Below, in pieces: positions 17,399 to 26,625 of a stretch of 64,000 bases of DNA. Positions within the stretch are counted from its first letter, which is position 1. Each line of letters starts with the position of its first letter. The position numbers and the translations under genes are program-made. The notes beneath the pieces were generated by a model that was not told the origin of the DNA, made no database searches, and worked only from the letters and a program-made list of their open reading frames with translations. The DNA is from Rhodoblastus sp963713695 (lineage in GTDB: Bacteria; Pseudomonadota; Alphaproteobacteria; Rhizobiales; Beijerinckiaceae): assembly GCA_963713695.1 (NCBI GenBank), contig CAVQMU010000004.1, forward strand, positions 62,001 to 126,000, written 5' to 3'.

Positions 17399-18379
17399 AT
17401 GACTGAGCGAAATGGCGAACTTAGTTCTTTGGCGGGCTATGCGCTGGCTCTGGTGTCGACCGCGCTTGCCGCAGCAGCAAGGTGGCTTTTGCCGACGGCG
17501 CTCAGCCCAGCGCCTTATCTTGGCTTTTACCCGGCTGTCGTGATCTCGGCTGCGCTCGGGGGCATGGGACCGGGAATGGCGGCGACAATCGGCTCGCTGA
17601 TCCTCGTCAATTTCGTCTTCGGCAATTTTACCATCAGCGATCATGGCGCAATGACGCGGCAAGTCATCTGGCTCGTCGCGAGCGCGGAAGTCAGCCTGCT
17701 CGCTGGAGAGCAGCGCAAGGCGCGAATGCTCGATCGCCGCAAGGCGGAAAAACTGAATAAATCGGAGGCCCATTTGCGCGTAATGGTCGACGAATTGAGC
17801 CACCGCGTTAAAAACACTTTAGCGGTTGTGCAGTCGATCACCGGCCAGACTTTTCGAACCGGAAGCGAAATTGATGGAATCCGGCAAGCCTTGGAGGGCA
17901 GGCTCCAATCCCTGGCCGCAACCCATACCCTGTTGACTTTGTCCGATTGGGAAAGCGTCGATCTCGCCAATCTCATCGAACGTTCGGTCGGGCATCTGGC
18001 CAAACATGGGGACGGCCATTTCGAGGCAGTCGGACCGGACGTCAGGCTCAATCCCAAGGCCGCGCTGGCGTTAGGGCTGGTAATGCATGAGCTAAGCGTT
18101 AACGCGGCGAAATATGGCGCTTGGGCGACCGAAGATGGCATCGTGAGCCTGAATTGGCGCGTGGCTGAAGGGAAATTGGTCTTGGAGTGGAGGGAAATGG
18201 GTTTGGCCGGCCTATCCCAGCCAGACAGGAAAGGTTTTGGCACACGTCTGATCACACAATCGGTTGAGTACGATCTCGATGGTGACGTAGAACAGTTTTG
18301 GCGGCCAGATGGCCTGCATTACGCCCTGTCCATTCCCACCGCCAACGCCTTCACGTCTGCCGCATCAGCCAGCAGTTGA
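17399..18379 (+). CDS. HWE/HisKA_2-type sensor histidine kinase with DUF4118-like membrane domain
   Basis: The protein is about 326 residues from the ATG at 17399. The N-terminus has three hydrophobic helices of the DUF4118 kind (PAPYLGFYPAVVISAALGG). The phosphoacceptor block is ELSHRVKNTLAVVQSI, with the ATPase N-box HELSVNAAKYGA and a GFGTRLI segment. This is the HWE/HisKA_2 class, common in alphaproteobacterial general-stress and light signalling. The last 61 bp overlap the 3' end of a convergent response regulator, a likely partner. Confidence 0.88.
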   Translation: MTERNGELSSLAGYALALVSTALAAAARWLLPTALSPAPYLGFYPAVVISAALGGMGPGMAATIGSLILVNFVFGNFTISDHGAMTRQVIWLVASAEVSLLAGEQRKARMLDRRKAEKLNKSEAHLRVMVDELSHRVKNTLAVVQSITGQTFRTGSEIDGIRQALEGRLQSLAATHTLLTLSDWESVDLANLIERSVGHLAKHGDGHFEAVGPDVRLNPKAALALGLVMHELSVNAAKYGAWATEDGIVSLNWRVAEGKLVLEWREMGLAGLSQPDRKGFGTRLITQSVEYDLDGDVEQFWRPDGLHYALSIPTANAFTSAASASS

Positions 18380-18723
18380 CTTACCGATTCCCGTAATTGC
18401 GCTTCTTGATAGGGCTTGTTTATCACGGGACGGTCCCTGAATGCCGGAGGAAGCACCGATTGGCTGGAATAACCGGTCGTGAAGATGAAAGGAATGGCGG
18501 CGGAGGCCAAAGCCTCGGCCACGCAGTCAATCCGCTCATTTCCGAGATTGACGTCGATCAGCGCAACATCGATGGCCTCGACGGCGATCAATTTCAACGC
18601 CTTGCGGGTACTCGGCACAGGCCCGACAACAACATAGCCAAATTCGACAAGCATATGCTCCAGAGCGTGGGCGATAAGCGCCTCATCTTCGACGACCAGA
18701 ATTCTTGCGGACTTGCCTGCCAT
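18319..18723 (-). CDS. single-domain response regulator
   Basis: The 134-residue protein is a receiver domain only: acidic pocket VVEDEAL (near 10), phosphoacceptor Asp in VALIDVNLG (about 55), TTGYSS and KPYQ (conserved Lys). There is no output domain, as in stand-alone regulators paired with HWE kinases. The ATG at 18723 follows AGGAGG by 8 nt; a TTG at 18726 is unlikely. It is convergent with, and overlaps by 61 bp, the kinase gene, so both strands are coding at 18319-18379. Confidence 0.9.
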   Translation of the reverse strand: MAGKSARILVVEDEALIAHALEHMLVEFGYVVVGPVPSTRKALKLIAVEAIDVALIDVNLGNERIDCVAEALASAAIPFIFTTGYSSQSVLPPAFRDRPVINKPYQEAQLRESVSQLLADAADVKALAVGMDRA

Positions 18724-18879
18724 CAAGGTTTCCTCCTCGAAAACGGCATTTGGCTGAAGGTGATTGCGTTGGTCAATTCACCATTCCGAGAATTCTCTGC
18801 CAAGTCCATATGTACTGGCTATCTTGTGTTGAGCGAATAGCCGCGCAGGTCGTTCAGTCCTGCGGTGTCTGGACCGGCC

Positions 18880-20241
18880 TCAGATTTCCGGATTGTCCAT
18901 GCCGCCGCTGGCCAGAAATTTTTCCAGCCAATGGATGTCGTAGGCGCCGTCCTGGATGTCGGAATTGCGCACCAGCGTCCGGAACAGCGGCAGCGTGGTG
19001 TCGATGCCGTCGACGATGAATTCGTCCAGCGCGCGGCGCAGGCGCATCAGCGCTTCGTTGCGCGTGCGGCCCTGCACGATCAGCTTGCCGACCAGGGAAT
19101 CGTAGTTCGGCGGGATCGTATAGCCCTGGTAGACGGCGGAATCGACGCGCACGCCGACGCCGCCCGGCGTGTGGAAATAGAGGATCTTTCCGGGCGAAGG
19201 CATGAAGGTCGCCGCGTTCTCGGCGTTGATGCGGCATTCTATCGCGTGGCCGCGCAATTCGAGATCGGCCTGGGTGAAGCTGAGCGGCGAGCCGCTGGCG
19301 ATCTTGATCTGCTCGACGACGAGGTCGAGCCCGGAAATCATTTCGGTGATCGGATGCTCGACCTGGATGCGGGTGTTCATTTCGATGAAATAGAACTCGC
19401 CGTTCTCATAGAGGAATTCGATGGTGCCGGCGCCGGAATATTTCAGCTTGCGCATGGCCGAGGCGCAGATTTCGCCGATCGTGTTGCGCTGGTCCTGGTT
19501 GAGGGCGGGCGAGGGGGTCTCTTCCAGCACCTTCTGGTGGCGGCGCTGCAGCGAGCAGTCGCGCTCGCCGATATGGACGGCGTTTCCCTGGCCGTCGCCG
19601 AGAATCTGGATTTCGATATGGCGCGGCTTTTCGAGATATTTTTCGAGATAGACCGCGTCGTCGCCGAACGCCGCCTTGGCTTCGGTGCGCGCGGAGGTCA
19701 GCGCGTCGGACAGGTCTTCGGCGGTCTTCGCCACTTTCATGCCGCGGCCGCCGCCGCCGGCCGCCGCCTTGACCAGCACGGGAAAGCCGATTTCCGCGGC
19801 GACGCGTTGCGCCTCGACGTCGTCGGTGATGCCGCCCTCCGAACCGGGCACGCAGGGAATGCCGAGGGCGCGCGCCGTGCGCTTGGCCTCGATCTTGTCG
19901 CCCATGATGCGGATGTGCTCGGCGCTCGGACCGATGAAGGCAATGCCGTGATCGGCGAGGATTTCAGCGAATTTGGCGTTTTCGGACAGGAAGCCGTAGC
20001 CGGGATGGATGGCGTCGGCGCCGGTGATTTCGCAGGCGGCGAGCAGGGCGGGGATGTTCAGGTAGGACTCGCGCGCCGGCGCCGGCCCGATGCAGACCGA
20101 TTCGTCGGCGAGTTTCACATGCATGGCGTCGGCGTCAACCGTCGAATGGACGGCGACAGTCGCTATGCCCAGCTCCTTGGCGGCGCGAAGGATCCGAAGC
20201 GCGATCTCGCCACGGTTGGCGATGAGGATTTTTTCAAACAT
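18880..20241 (-). CDS. accC: acetyl-CoA carboxylase, biotin carboxylase subunit
   Basis: AccC carboxylates the biotin on AccB using ATP and bicarbonate, the first half of malonyl-CoA synthesis. The intact 453-residue protein shows FEKILIANRGEIALRI, the ATP-grasp glycine loop KAAAGGGGRGMK, ERDCSLQRRHQKVLEE and EMNTRIQVEHPITE. It follows accB with a 94-bp gap. Usual length and fully conserved motifs make the call secure. Confidence 0.97.
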   Translation of the reverse strand: MFEKILIANRGEIALRILRAAKELGIATVAVHSTVDADAMHVKLADESVCIGPAPARESYLNIPALLAACEITGADAIHPGYGFLSENAKFAEILADHGIAFIGPSAEHIRIMGDKIEAKRTARALGIPCVPGSEGGITDDVEAQRVAAEIGFPVLVKAAAGGGGRGMKVAKTAEDLSDALTSARTEAKAAFGDDAVYLEKYLEKPRHIEIQILGDGQGNAVHIGERDCSLQRRHQKVLEETPSPALNQDQRNTIGEICASAMRKLKYSGAGTIEFLYENGEFYFIEMNTRIQVEHPITEMISGLDLVVEQIKIASGSPLSFTQADLELRGHAIECRINAENAATFMPSPGKILYFHTPGGVGVRVDSAVYQGYTIPPNYDSLVGKLIVQGRTRNEALMRLRRALDEFIVDGIDTTLPLFRTLVRNSDIQDGAYDIHWLEKFLASGGMDNPEI

Positions 20242-20335
20242 TGCATCACTCGTTTTGCCAATCGCTGCGCGATCAGCCGATTTCTCTGCAACCGATACCC
20301 CTGCAACCGATTGCTGGCGTCAGCCGAGCGGCGTC

Positions 20336-20864
20336 CTAGGCGATCACGAGCAGCGGCTGGCCGAATTCGACCGGCTGGCCATCCTCGACCAATATGGCCG
20401 TGACCGTGCCGCCCTTGTGCGCGACGATATCGTTGAAGGTTTTCATCGCCTCGACCAGAAGCACCTTCTGTCCGATGGCGACATGGGCTCCGACCTCGAT
20501 GAAAGGCTTCGCGTCGGGGCTCGGCCGCAGATAGACCGTGCCGACCATCGGCGACTTGAGGGAATCTGCCAGAATCGTGCGCGGCTTCGACGGCGATGTC
20601 GGGCGCGGCGGCGGCCGGAGCGGCGGCTGCGGGGGCGGCGAAGGCCTGGGGATGGGCGTAGGACGGCGCGGCGGCGATCACCGTCGCCTGGCGCGACACG
20701 CGGATGCGCAGGTCGCCCTTTTCAACTTCGATTTCGGTGAGGTCGCTCTCGCTCAGCATGTCGGCGATCTTCTGCACCAGCCCGGCGTCGATCTTCTGGC
20801 CGGCTTCGGCTTTCGAAGCTGCGGAGCGGGTGGGCTTTGCGGGGGCGGAGCTTGTTTTGCTCAT
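20336..20864 (-). CDS. accB: acetyl-CoA carboxylase, biotin carboxyl carrier protein (one indel)
   Basis: The N-terminus (MSKTSSAPAK from ATG 20864) leads to QKIADMLSESDLTEIEVEKGDLRIRVSR and an Ala/Pro linker. The biotinyl domain follows in another frame: SPMVGTVYLRPSPDAKPF, the biotinylation motif VEAMKTFNDI, and GQPLLVIA. One extra base near 20572-20578 (linker/domain border) breaks the frame. The gene is essential, so a sequencing indel is most likely. The lysine of EAMK is the biotin site, linking this gene to the bio genes at 37-46 kb. Confidence 0.9.
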
Positions 20865-21134
20865 TCTTTTTGAAGCCTTGGTTGAGCGAAGCAATTCGGG
20901 TCGGGTGGCCGGGAAACCGAAGCAAGCGGCCAAATTCGTCAATTTGGACCAACGCCTATAAACTTTTTAGCTCGGCAATGAAAGCGCCAACGGCAAATCA
21001 AGGGACGGCGGGCGGAATCATCCCCTGACTTTTGCCGCCGCCTTGTTTTTACGCCTTTGGGGCACTAGGTTGCGATTTCCAGCGCCCGACGCGGCAAGCG
21101 CGGCTGTATCTAGCCATTCCGGAGGTTTTTTGTC

Positions 21135-21392
21135 ATGGGCGGCCTTTCCTTGACCCATCTGCTGATTATCGGCGCGGTCGTGCTGATCATGTTCGGCGGC
21201 AAGAGATTCAAATTCTCCGACATGATGGGCGACGTGGCCAAGGGCATCAAATCCTTCAAGAAGGGCCTGGCCGAAGATGACGAACCCGTGGCGCCGGCAG
21301 CCGCCGAACCCGCGCGCACCATCGAGCACCAGACCCCGGCCCAGGCTCCTTCGGCGCTCGACAAGGCGCGCGACACGACCAAGGCCGGTTGA
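21135..21392 (+). CDS. tatA: Sec-independent protein translocase TatA
   Basis: The 85-residue protein has one N-terminal transmembrane helix (LTHLLIIGAVVLIMFGG) followed by the amphipathic helix FSDMMGDVAKGIKSFKKGL and an acidic/alanine tail. TatA forms the transport pore for folded proteins. A GGAGG about 10 nt upstream supports the start. It heads tatA-tatB-tatC-serS. Confidence 0.95.
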   Translation: MGGLSLTHLLIIGAVVLIMFGGKRFKFSDMMGDVAKGIKSFKKGLAEDDEPVAPAAAEPARTIEHQTPAQAPSALDKARDTTKAG

Positions 21393-21470
21393 CCGCGCTC
21401 CCTGGATCAAAGCCTGAGAAAGATGAAGCAAGCATCTGGCTGGGCGTGATAATTCCTGAAAGTCTGGGAC

Positions 21471-21905
21471 ATGTTCGATTTCGATGTGGGCAAGCTGCTG
21501 CTGATCGGCGTCGTGGCCCTGATTTTCATTCCGCCCAAGGACCTGCCCGCCGCCCTGCGCCAGATCGGCCGCATGGTCGGCAAGGCGCGGCGCATGGCCG
21601 CCGATTTCCAGAACCAGTTCAACGAGGCGATTCGCGACACCGAGCTTGACGATCTCAAGCAGGAATTCCGCCAGCTGAAGGAACAGGCCTCGATGACCGG
21701 CGCGGTCAACCAGGTCGCCGAGATCGTCGAGAGCGCCGCCGCTTCGGCGACCGCGCCCCTGGCGGAGGCCCCGATCATGACGGCGACGGCGCCAAAAGCC
21801 CCGGACGCCGTCGCCGGTCCGGTCCTGCCCGAGCCCGCGGCGGAGACGACCCAAGCCGACAAGCCTGCCGAAGTGACCCACGCCGCCACGGGAACCCATT
21901 CATGA
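21471..21905 (+). CDS. tatB: Sec-independent protein translocase TatB
   Basis: The 144-residue protein opens with MFDFDVGKLLLIGVVALIFIPPKDLPAALRQ-type sequence: one TM helix, a hinge and a long amphipathic helix (VGKARRMAADFQNQF, DDLKQEFRQLKEQ). TatB pairs with TatC to bind twin-arginine signal peptides. Its end overlaps tatC by 4 nt. The Ala/Pro-rich tail is usual for the family. Confidence 0.94.
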   Translation: MFDFDVGKLLLIGVVALIFIPPKDLPAALRQIGRMVGKARRMAADFQNQFNEAIRDTELDDLKQEFRQLKEQASMTGAVNQVAEIVESAAASATAPLAEAPIMTATAPKAPDAVAGPVLPEPAAETTQADKPAEVTHAATGTHS

Positions 21906-22672
21906 CCCAGGCGGATATCGACGCCACCAAGGCGCCGCTGATCGAACACCTGATCGAATTGCGCTCGCGGCTGATCAAGGCGCTGCTCGCCTTCCTCGCC
22001 GCCTTCGTCTTCTGCTTCACCTACTCGCACGAGATCTACAATATCCTGCTCGGCCCCTACGTCTCCGTGGTCGGCGTGGAGAACGCGAAACTCATCGCCA
22101 CGCATTTCCTCGAGCAGTTCTTCACCCAGCTGAAACTGTCGATGTTCGGGGCGGGCTTCATCGCCTTTCCGATCATCGCGCTGCAGGTCTACAAATTCGT
22201 CGCGCCGGGGCTTTATACCGACGAGCGCCGCGCCTTCGCGCCCTATCTCGTGGCGACGCCGGTGTTTTTTTTCCTTGGCGCGCTGCTGGTCTATTACGCG
22301 GTCATGCCGTTTCTCATCAAGTTTTCGGTGAGTTTCCAGCAGATCGACGTGAAGGGCGAGCCGACCATCGCGCTCATGCCCAAGGTCAGCGAATATCTGT
22401 CGCTGATCATGACGCTGGTCTTCGCCTTCGGCGCCGCCTTCCAGCTCCCGGTGGTGCTGACGCTGCTCGGTCATGTCGGCATGATCGACCAGGCGTTTTT
22501 GCGCGAAAAGCGGCGCTATGCGATCGTCCTGATCACCGTGATCGCCGGCGTGCTGACGCCGCCCGACCTTATTTCCATGTGCGCTCTTGTCGTACCCATG
22601 CTGCTTCTCTACGAAGGGGCGGTTTTCGCGGTCGGTCTGATCGAGAAGAACAGAAAACCAACCGCAGAATAG
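21902..22672 (+). CDS. tatC: Sec-independent protein translocase TatC
   Basis: This 256-residue protein has six hydrophobic helices. Family motifs are LIEHLIELRSRLIKALLAF at the N-terminus and FGAAFQLPVVLTLLGHVGMI near residue 180-200, with VIAGVLTPPDLISM in the fifth loop. TatC is the core signal-peptide receptor. It is ATGA-coupled to tatB and followed by serS after 24 bp. Confidence 0.97.
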   Translation: MTQADIDATKAPLIEHLIELRSRLIKALLAFLAAFVFCFTYSHEIYNILLGPYVSVVGVENAKLIATHFLEQFFTQLKLSMFGAGFIAFPIIALQVYKFVAPGLYTDERRAFAPYLVATPVFFFLGALLVYYAVMPFLIKFSVSFQQIDVKGEPTIALMPKVSEYLSLIMTLVFAFGAAFQLPVVLTLLGHVGMIDQAFLREKRRYAIVLITVIAGVLTPPDLISMCALVVPMLLLYEGAVFAVGLIEKNRKPTAE

Positions 22673-22696
22673 TCTTCCCCCTTTCGGCGAGCGCAC

Positions 22697-24073
22697 ATGC
22701 ACGACATCAAATCGATCCGCGACAACACGGATTCTTTCCGCGCCGACTTGCTGCGTCGCAAGCCTGATGCCGCGGCTGCCGACGCCTTGCTGGCGCGGCT
22801 GATCGAACTCGACGATTCCCGCAAATCGGCGATCGCCAAGGCGCAGGCCCTGCAGGAACGCCGCAACGCCGCCTCGAAGGAAATCGGCGCAGCGATGAAG
22901 GCCAAGGACATGGCGCTGGCCGAAAAACTCAAGGCGGAAGTCGCCGAGTTGAAGACCGGCATGGGCGCCATCGAGGCCGAGGAAAAAGCCGCGATATCTG
23001 CGCTGGAGATTGAACTCGCCGCCATTCCCAACCGTCCGCTGGCCGAAGTTCCCAAGGGCGCCGACGAGGACGACAATGTCGAGATCCGCAAGGTCGGGAC
23101 CATCCCGGGCTTCGCCTTCAAGCCGAGGGAGCATTTCGAGATCGGCGAAGCGCTCGGGATGATGGATTTCGAGGCGGCCTCGCGCATGTCCGGCGCGCGT
23201 TTCACCGTGCTCAAGGGAAAACTCGCCCGTCTCGAGCGCGCGCTCGCGCAATTCATGCTCGACCTGCACACCGACCAGCACGGCTACCAGGAAGTCGCGC
23301 CGCCGCTGCTCGTGCGCGACGCCGCCATGTTCGGCACCGCGCAATTGCCGAAATTCCGGGACGACCAGTTCGCGGCCTTGGGCCTTGTCGAAGCCGAGGA
23401 CTTTTTCGAGAAGAAATACAGCGGGGCCGGGGAGGCCGGTTCGCTCGACCATTTCTGGCTCATCCCCACCGCGGAAGTTCCGCTGACCAATCTCGTCCGC
23501 GAACAGATCCTCGAAGAGGCGGCGCTGCCGCTGCGCATGACCGCGGGCACCGCCTGTTTCCGCGCCGAGGCGGGCGCTGCGGGCCGCGACACGCGCGGCA
23601 TGATCCGCCAGCACCAGTTCACCAAGGTCGAACTGGTGTCGATTGCGACGCCCGAGCAATCGCTCGCAGAGCACGAGCGCATGACCGCCTGCGCCGAGGA
23701 AGTGCTGAAACGGCTGGGTCTCGCCTATCGCACCGTGCTGCTCTGCACCGGCGACATGGGTTTCGCCTCGCAGAAAACCTATGACATCGAGGTCTGGCTG
23801 CCCGGCCAGGACCGCTACCGCGAAATCTCCTCCTGCTCGGTCTGCGGCGATTTCCAGGCGCGGCGCATGAACGCGCGTTACCGCCCCGCCGACGGCAAGG
23901 GAACGCGCTTCGTCCACACGCTCAACGGCTCCGGCGTCGCGGTGGGACGCGCGCTGGTCGCCGTTCTCGAGAATTACCAGAACGAGGACGGCTCAGTGAC
24001 GGTGCCGGAGGCGCTGCGGCCCTATATGGGCGGCCTGGAGAAGATTTCGCGCGCGAACCGACCTATAAGTTGA
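22697..24073 (+). CDS. serS: seryl-tRNA synthetase
   Basis: SerRS charges tRNA-Ser. The intact 458-residue class II enzyme begins MHDIKSIRDNTDSFRADLLRRK, continues with the coiled-coil tRNA-binding arm (about 30-100), and has motif 2 TACFRAEAGAAGRDTRGMIRQHQF and motif 3 LNGSGVAVGRALVAVLENYQ. Downstream of tatC, as in many Rhizobiales. Its last 11 bp overlap the 3' end of a convergent hypothetical gene. Confidence 0.97.
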   Translation: MHDIKSIRDNTDSFRADLLRRKPDAAAADALLARLIELDDSRKSAIAKAQALQERRNAASKEIGAAMKAKDMALAEKLKAEVAELKTGMGAIEAEEKAAISALEIELAAIPNRPLAEVPKGADEDDNVEIRKVGTIPGFAFKPREHFEIGEALGMMDFEAASRMSGARFTVLKGKLARLERALAQFMLDLHTDQHGYQEVAPPLLVRDAAMFGTAQLPKFRDDQFAALGLVEAEDFFEKKYSGAGEAGSLDHFWLIPTAEVPLTNLVREQILEEAALPLRMTAGTACFRAEAGAAGRDTRGMIRQHQFTKVELVSIATPEQSLAEHERMTACAEEVLKRLGLAYRTVLLCTGDMGFASQKTYDIEVWLPGQDRYREISSCSVCGDFQARRMNARYRPADGKGTRFVHTLNGSGVAVGRALVAVLENYQNEDGSVTVPEALRPYMGGLEKISRANRPIS

Positions 24074-24374
24074 AGCCCGCGCTTTCAGCCTCGCCGCCGC
24101 CGGATCGCTGTCCGATTTCGAGGTCTGCCGTAGCTGGACAGGGACTGTCGGTGAAGCCGAACACGCCGAACCGTTCGACAACGATTATATGCTCGTCCCA
24201 GTCAATTCTATCGTCATACCCATAGTGGGTGACATGGATCATTTGATCGGTCACGACAACGCCCTTTTTGCCGAGCGTTTCGACGATATGGCGGACTAAA
24301 TGCTCACGGCTCTCGATTTCCACGGTCGAGGCCATGCTTTGCTTGATCGTCCTTCTGTTTTCTCTCATTCGCAT
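24063..24374 (-). CDS. hypothetical protein
   Basis: The product is about 103 residues from ATG 24374, which has AGGA 8 nt upstream; a longer frame starts at 24404. It contains ESREHLVRHIVETLGKKGVVVTDQMIHVTHYGYDDRIDWDEHIIVVERFGVFGF-like alternating strands and helices but no domain I recognise. It is convergent with serS. An accessory gene inserted in an otherwise conserved locus is likely. Confidence 0.45.
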   Translation of the reverse strand: MRMRENRRTIKQSMASTVEIESREHLVRHIVETLGKKGVVVTDQMIHVTHYGYDDRIDWDEHIIVVERFGVFGFTDSPCPATADLEIGQRSGGGEAESAGFNL

Positions 24375-24423
24375 GGCGCTATCCTCGTAAAATTTGCGGG
24401 GCATTGGCTATGTGATGGTCGGC

Positions 24424-24710
24424 AGGGAAGAAGTGTTGGCAGAGAATGATTTGCGCAAATAAGGCGGCGCATGGGCCCAATTGGCCCAGATGAGACGCGC
24501 CATTCGGGCCAAGGGGTTTTAGCCGATCGCCCGCTTCTCAATTGAGACCAAATGCATCATCGTTGATGAGACGATCGAGAAAAAGCCTCGGCTTCTACGC
24601 ATTGTTGCAGGACGCGAAGGCCTCGATGCGACGCCCGCTTTTCAAGTAAAAGCTTGTTTTGTCGCGAATAATCCCCATTGTTCTCGACCCAGGTCGTTCG
24701 TTGAAAGCAG
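24424..24710. other. intergenic region, no feature seen
   Basis: Nearly 290 bp of lower-GC sequence between two poorly supported genes. No clear promoter, terminator or RNA could be identified. It belongs to a roughly 1-kb insertion between serS and surE relative to the usual order. Confidence 0.4.
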
Positions 24711-24923
24711 ATGATGCCCCGGATACGACGCATAACCGCTTCGCCCTACGGCACGCCCGGCGAAGTCGTTGCAGTCGAGGAGGGTCAAGTTGTGTGGGCC
24801 GGCCCGCTCAACGCCATTGAAGAGGCGGGCGGCTTCGACGCGCTGTTCTGCCACGACGACGACGAGGCAGAGCTCGTTGCCTTCTTGCGGTCACTTCAGC
24901 CGCGTCGAGACGATCATCAATGA
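24711..24923 (+). CDS. possible small hypothetical protein
   Basis: This 70-residue frame (IRRITASPYGTPGEVVAVEEGQ..., then DALFCHDDDEAELVAFLRSL) has protein-like composition, with an acidic helical C-terminus. No homologue family or convincing ribosome site is recognised. It could be a remnant of a larger gene in the serS-surE insertion. Confidence 0.25.
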   Translation: MMPRIRRITASPYGTPGEVVAVEEGQVVWAGPLNAIEEAGGFDALFCHDDDEAELVAFLRSLQPRRDDHQ

Positions 24924-25061
24924 ACCGCACTTGCTGGAGCGTCGCTGCTTCCTTCGATTCCTTCCCGCGGGGGGAGAAGGAACGCGCCCGCCATTTGCGC
25001 TCGCCGCCCTACGGCCTATAAGTCCCTGCGAGAAAACTTCACGATTCGGGCGGCGAAAAGA

Positions 25062-25814
25062 ATGCGCATTCTGATCACCAATGACGACGGCGTGCATGCG
25101 CCCGGCCTGAAAGTGCTGGAGCGCATCGCGGCCCAACTCTCTGACGACGTCACCGTGGTCGCGCCCGAAACCGACCAGTCCGGCGTCGCGCATTCGCTTT
25201 CCCTCGCCGACCCCTTGCGCCTGCGCAAGATTTCCGAACGGCATTTTGCGGTCAAGGGCACGCCGACCGACTGCATCATCATGGGCGTGCGCAAGCTCAT
25301 GGCCGACAATCCGCCCGACCTGATCCTCTCGGGCGTCAACAAGGGCCAGAACGTCGCCGAGGACGTGACTTATTCCGGCACGATCGCCGCGGCGATGGAA
25401 GGCACCTTGCTCGGCTTTCCCTCTTTCGCCCTGTCGCAGTGCTATTCGCCGCAGGGCACGTTCTGGGAGTGCGCCGAGACGCATGCGCCCGGCCTGATCA
25501 AGAAGATCGTCGCCAAGGGGTTTCCGCCGGAAGTGCTGATAAACATCAATTTTCCGGCCTGCGCGGCGGAAGAGGCGCAGGGCGTCGTGCTGGCGCGCCA
25601 GGGACGGCGCGACGCCGAACTGATGAAGATCGAGCCGCGCTTCGACGGACGCGGCAATCCCTATTACTGGATCGCCTTCGAGCGTCCGGACTTCATCGTC
25701 GGCGCCGGCACGGACCTCGAGGCCGTGGCGCAGAAGAAGATTTCGGTCACCCCCCTGCGTCTCGACCTCACCGACGATCCGGCGCTGAAGCATTTCGCCG
25801 GGTTGTTTGGCTGA
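25062..25814 (+). CDS. surE: 5'/3'-nucleotidase SurE
   Basis: SurE is a metal-dependent nucleoside monophosphatase that also cuts short polyphosphate. The 250-residue protein has MRILITNDDGVHAPG (metal-binding DD), APETDQSGVAHSLS, VKGTPTDCI and LILSGVNKGQNVAEDVTYSGTIAAAMEG. Family length and motifs are complete. It is first in surE-pcm-nlpD, the standard stress/stationary-phase cluster. Confidence 0.96.
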   Translation: MRILITNDDGVHAPGLKVLERIAAQLSDDVTVVAPETDQSGVAHSLSLADPLRLRKISERHFAVKGTPTDCIIMGVRKLMADNPPDLILSGVNKGQNVAEDVTYSGTIAAAMEGTLLGFPSFALSQCYSPQGTFWECAETHAPGLIKKIVAKGFPPEVLININFPACAAEEAQGVVLARQGRRDAELMKIEPRFDGRGNPYYWIAFERPDFIVGAGTDLEAVAQKKISVTPLRLDLTDDPALKHFAGLFG

Positions 25815-25824
25815 ATGGCAGGAC

Positions 25825-26517
25825 ATGCGGCCGCCGCTCGCCCAAAATCCTGACTTGAGCGCCGCCGCACTGGCGCGGGCGGAGGCCAAGGCGCAACTGA
25901 CGCTGCGCTTGCGCGCCAAGGGGCTTCGCGACCTCGACCTGCTGCGCGCGCTGGAAAGCGTTCCGCGAGAAAATTTCGCCGGCGCCGCCTACGCGGACCT
26001 GGCGCTGCGCGACGTCGCCATTCCCTTGCCCTGCGGCCAGACCATGGAGGCGCCGTCGCAGCTCGGGCAGATGCTGACCCTGCTGGCGCCGCAGCCGCAT
26101 TGCCGCATTCTCGAAATCGGCTCGGGCTCCGGCTATTCGACGGCGGTGCTGGCGCGGCTCGGTCGCGACGTGGTCGGCGTCGAATGTTTCCAGCGGCTGG
26201 CGCTTTTTGCGCGCGGCAAGCTGGAGCAGCTGCGGATAAGCAATGTCAATCTGCTCTGGGCGGACGGTTTCGAGATCTCGCCTGAATTCGGCCTGTTCGA
26301 CCGCATTCTCGCGCATGGCGCGCTGGATCGTCCGCCGCCCAATGTCCTGGGAGCGCTGGGGGAGGGCGGCGTGCTGGTCGCCGCGCGGAAACTGGACAAT
26401 GGATCGCCGGGGGAGCTCGTGCGGTACAGCCGCCTGCACGGCGACCGCATCGAGGCCGAGGCTTTCGGGCCCTGCCGGGCGCAAAAGCTGCTGCGCGGCC
26501 TCTTCAGATTCGATTAA
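25825..26517 (+). CDS. pcm: protein-L-isoaspartate O-methyltransferase
   Basis: Pcm repairs isoaspartyl residues using SAM. The 230-residue protein has RALESVPRENF, IPLPCGQTMEAPSQLGQML (substrate region) and SAM motif I ILEIGSGSGYSTAVLA, with VVGVEC after it. The ATG at 25825 follows GGCAGGAC; a TTG at 25807 overlapping surE is possible. It follows surE by 10 bp and precedes nlpD. Confidence 0.93.
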   Translation: MRPPLAQNPDLSAAALARAEAKAQLTLRLRAKGLRDLDLLRALESVPRENFAGAAYADLALRDVAIPLPCGQTMEAPSQLGQMLTLLAPQPHCRILEIGSGSGYSTAVLARLGRDVVGVECFQRLALFARGKLEQLRISNVNLLWADGFEISPEFGLFDRILAHGALDRPPPNVLGALGEGGVLVAARKLDNGSPGELVRYSRLHGDRIEAEAFGPCRAQKLLRGLFRFD

Positions 26518-26625
26518 GGTCAATAACAGATTAATATCCAACGTTTTTATGAATCGCCGTTCATCTTAAACGCTCCTTTAACCCGCCTGCCGTTAAATCG
26601 ACACGTTGGTTATTGTGTAAGTGGG

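Noticed and set aside
17120..17803. A 227-codon minus-strand frame overlapping the histidine kinase
   Set aside because: It lies opposite the clear kinase coding region, its composition (Arg-rich) is that of a shadow frame and no motif is present.
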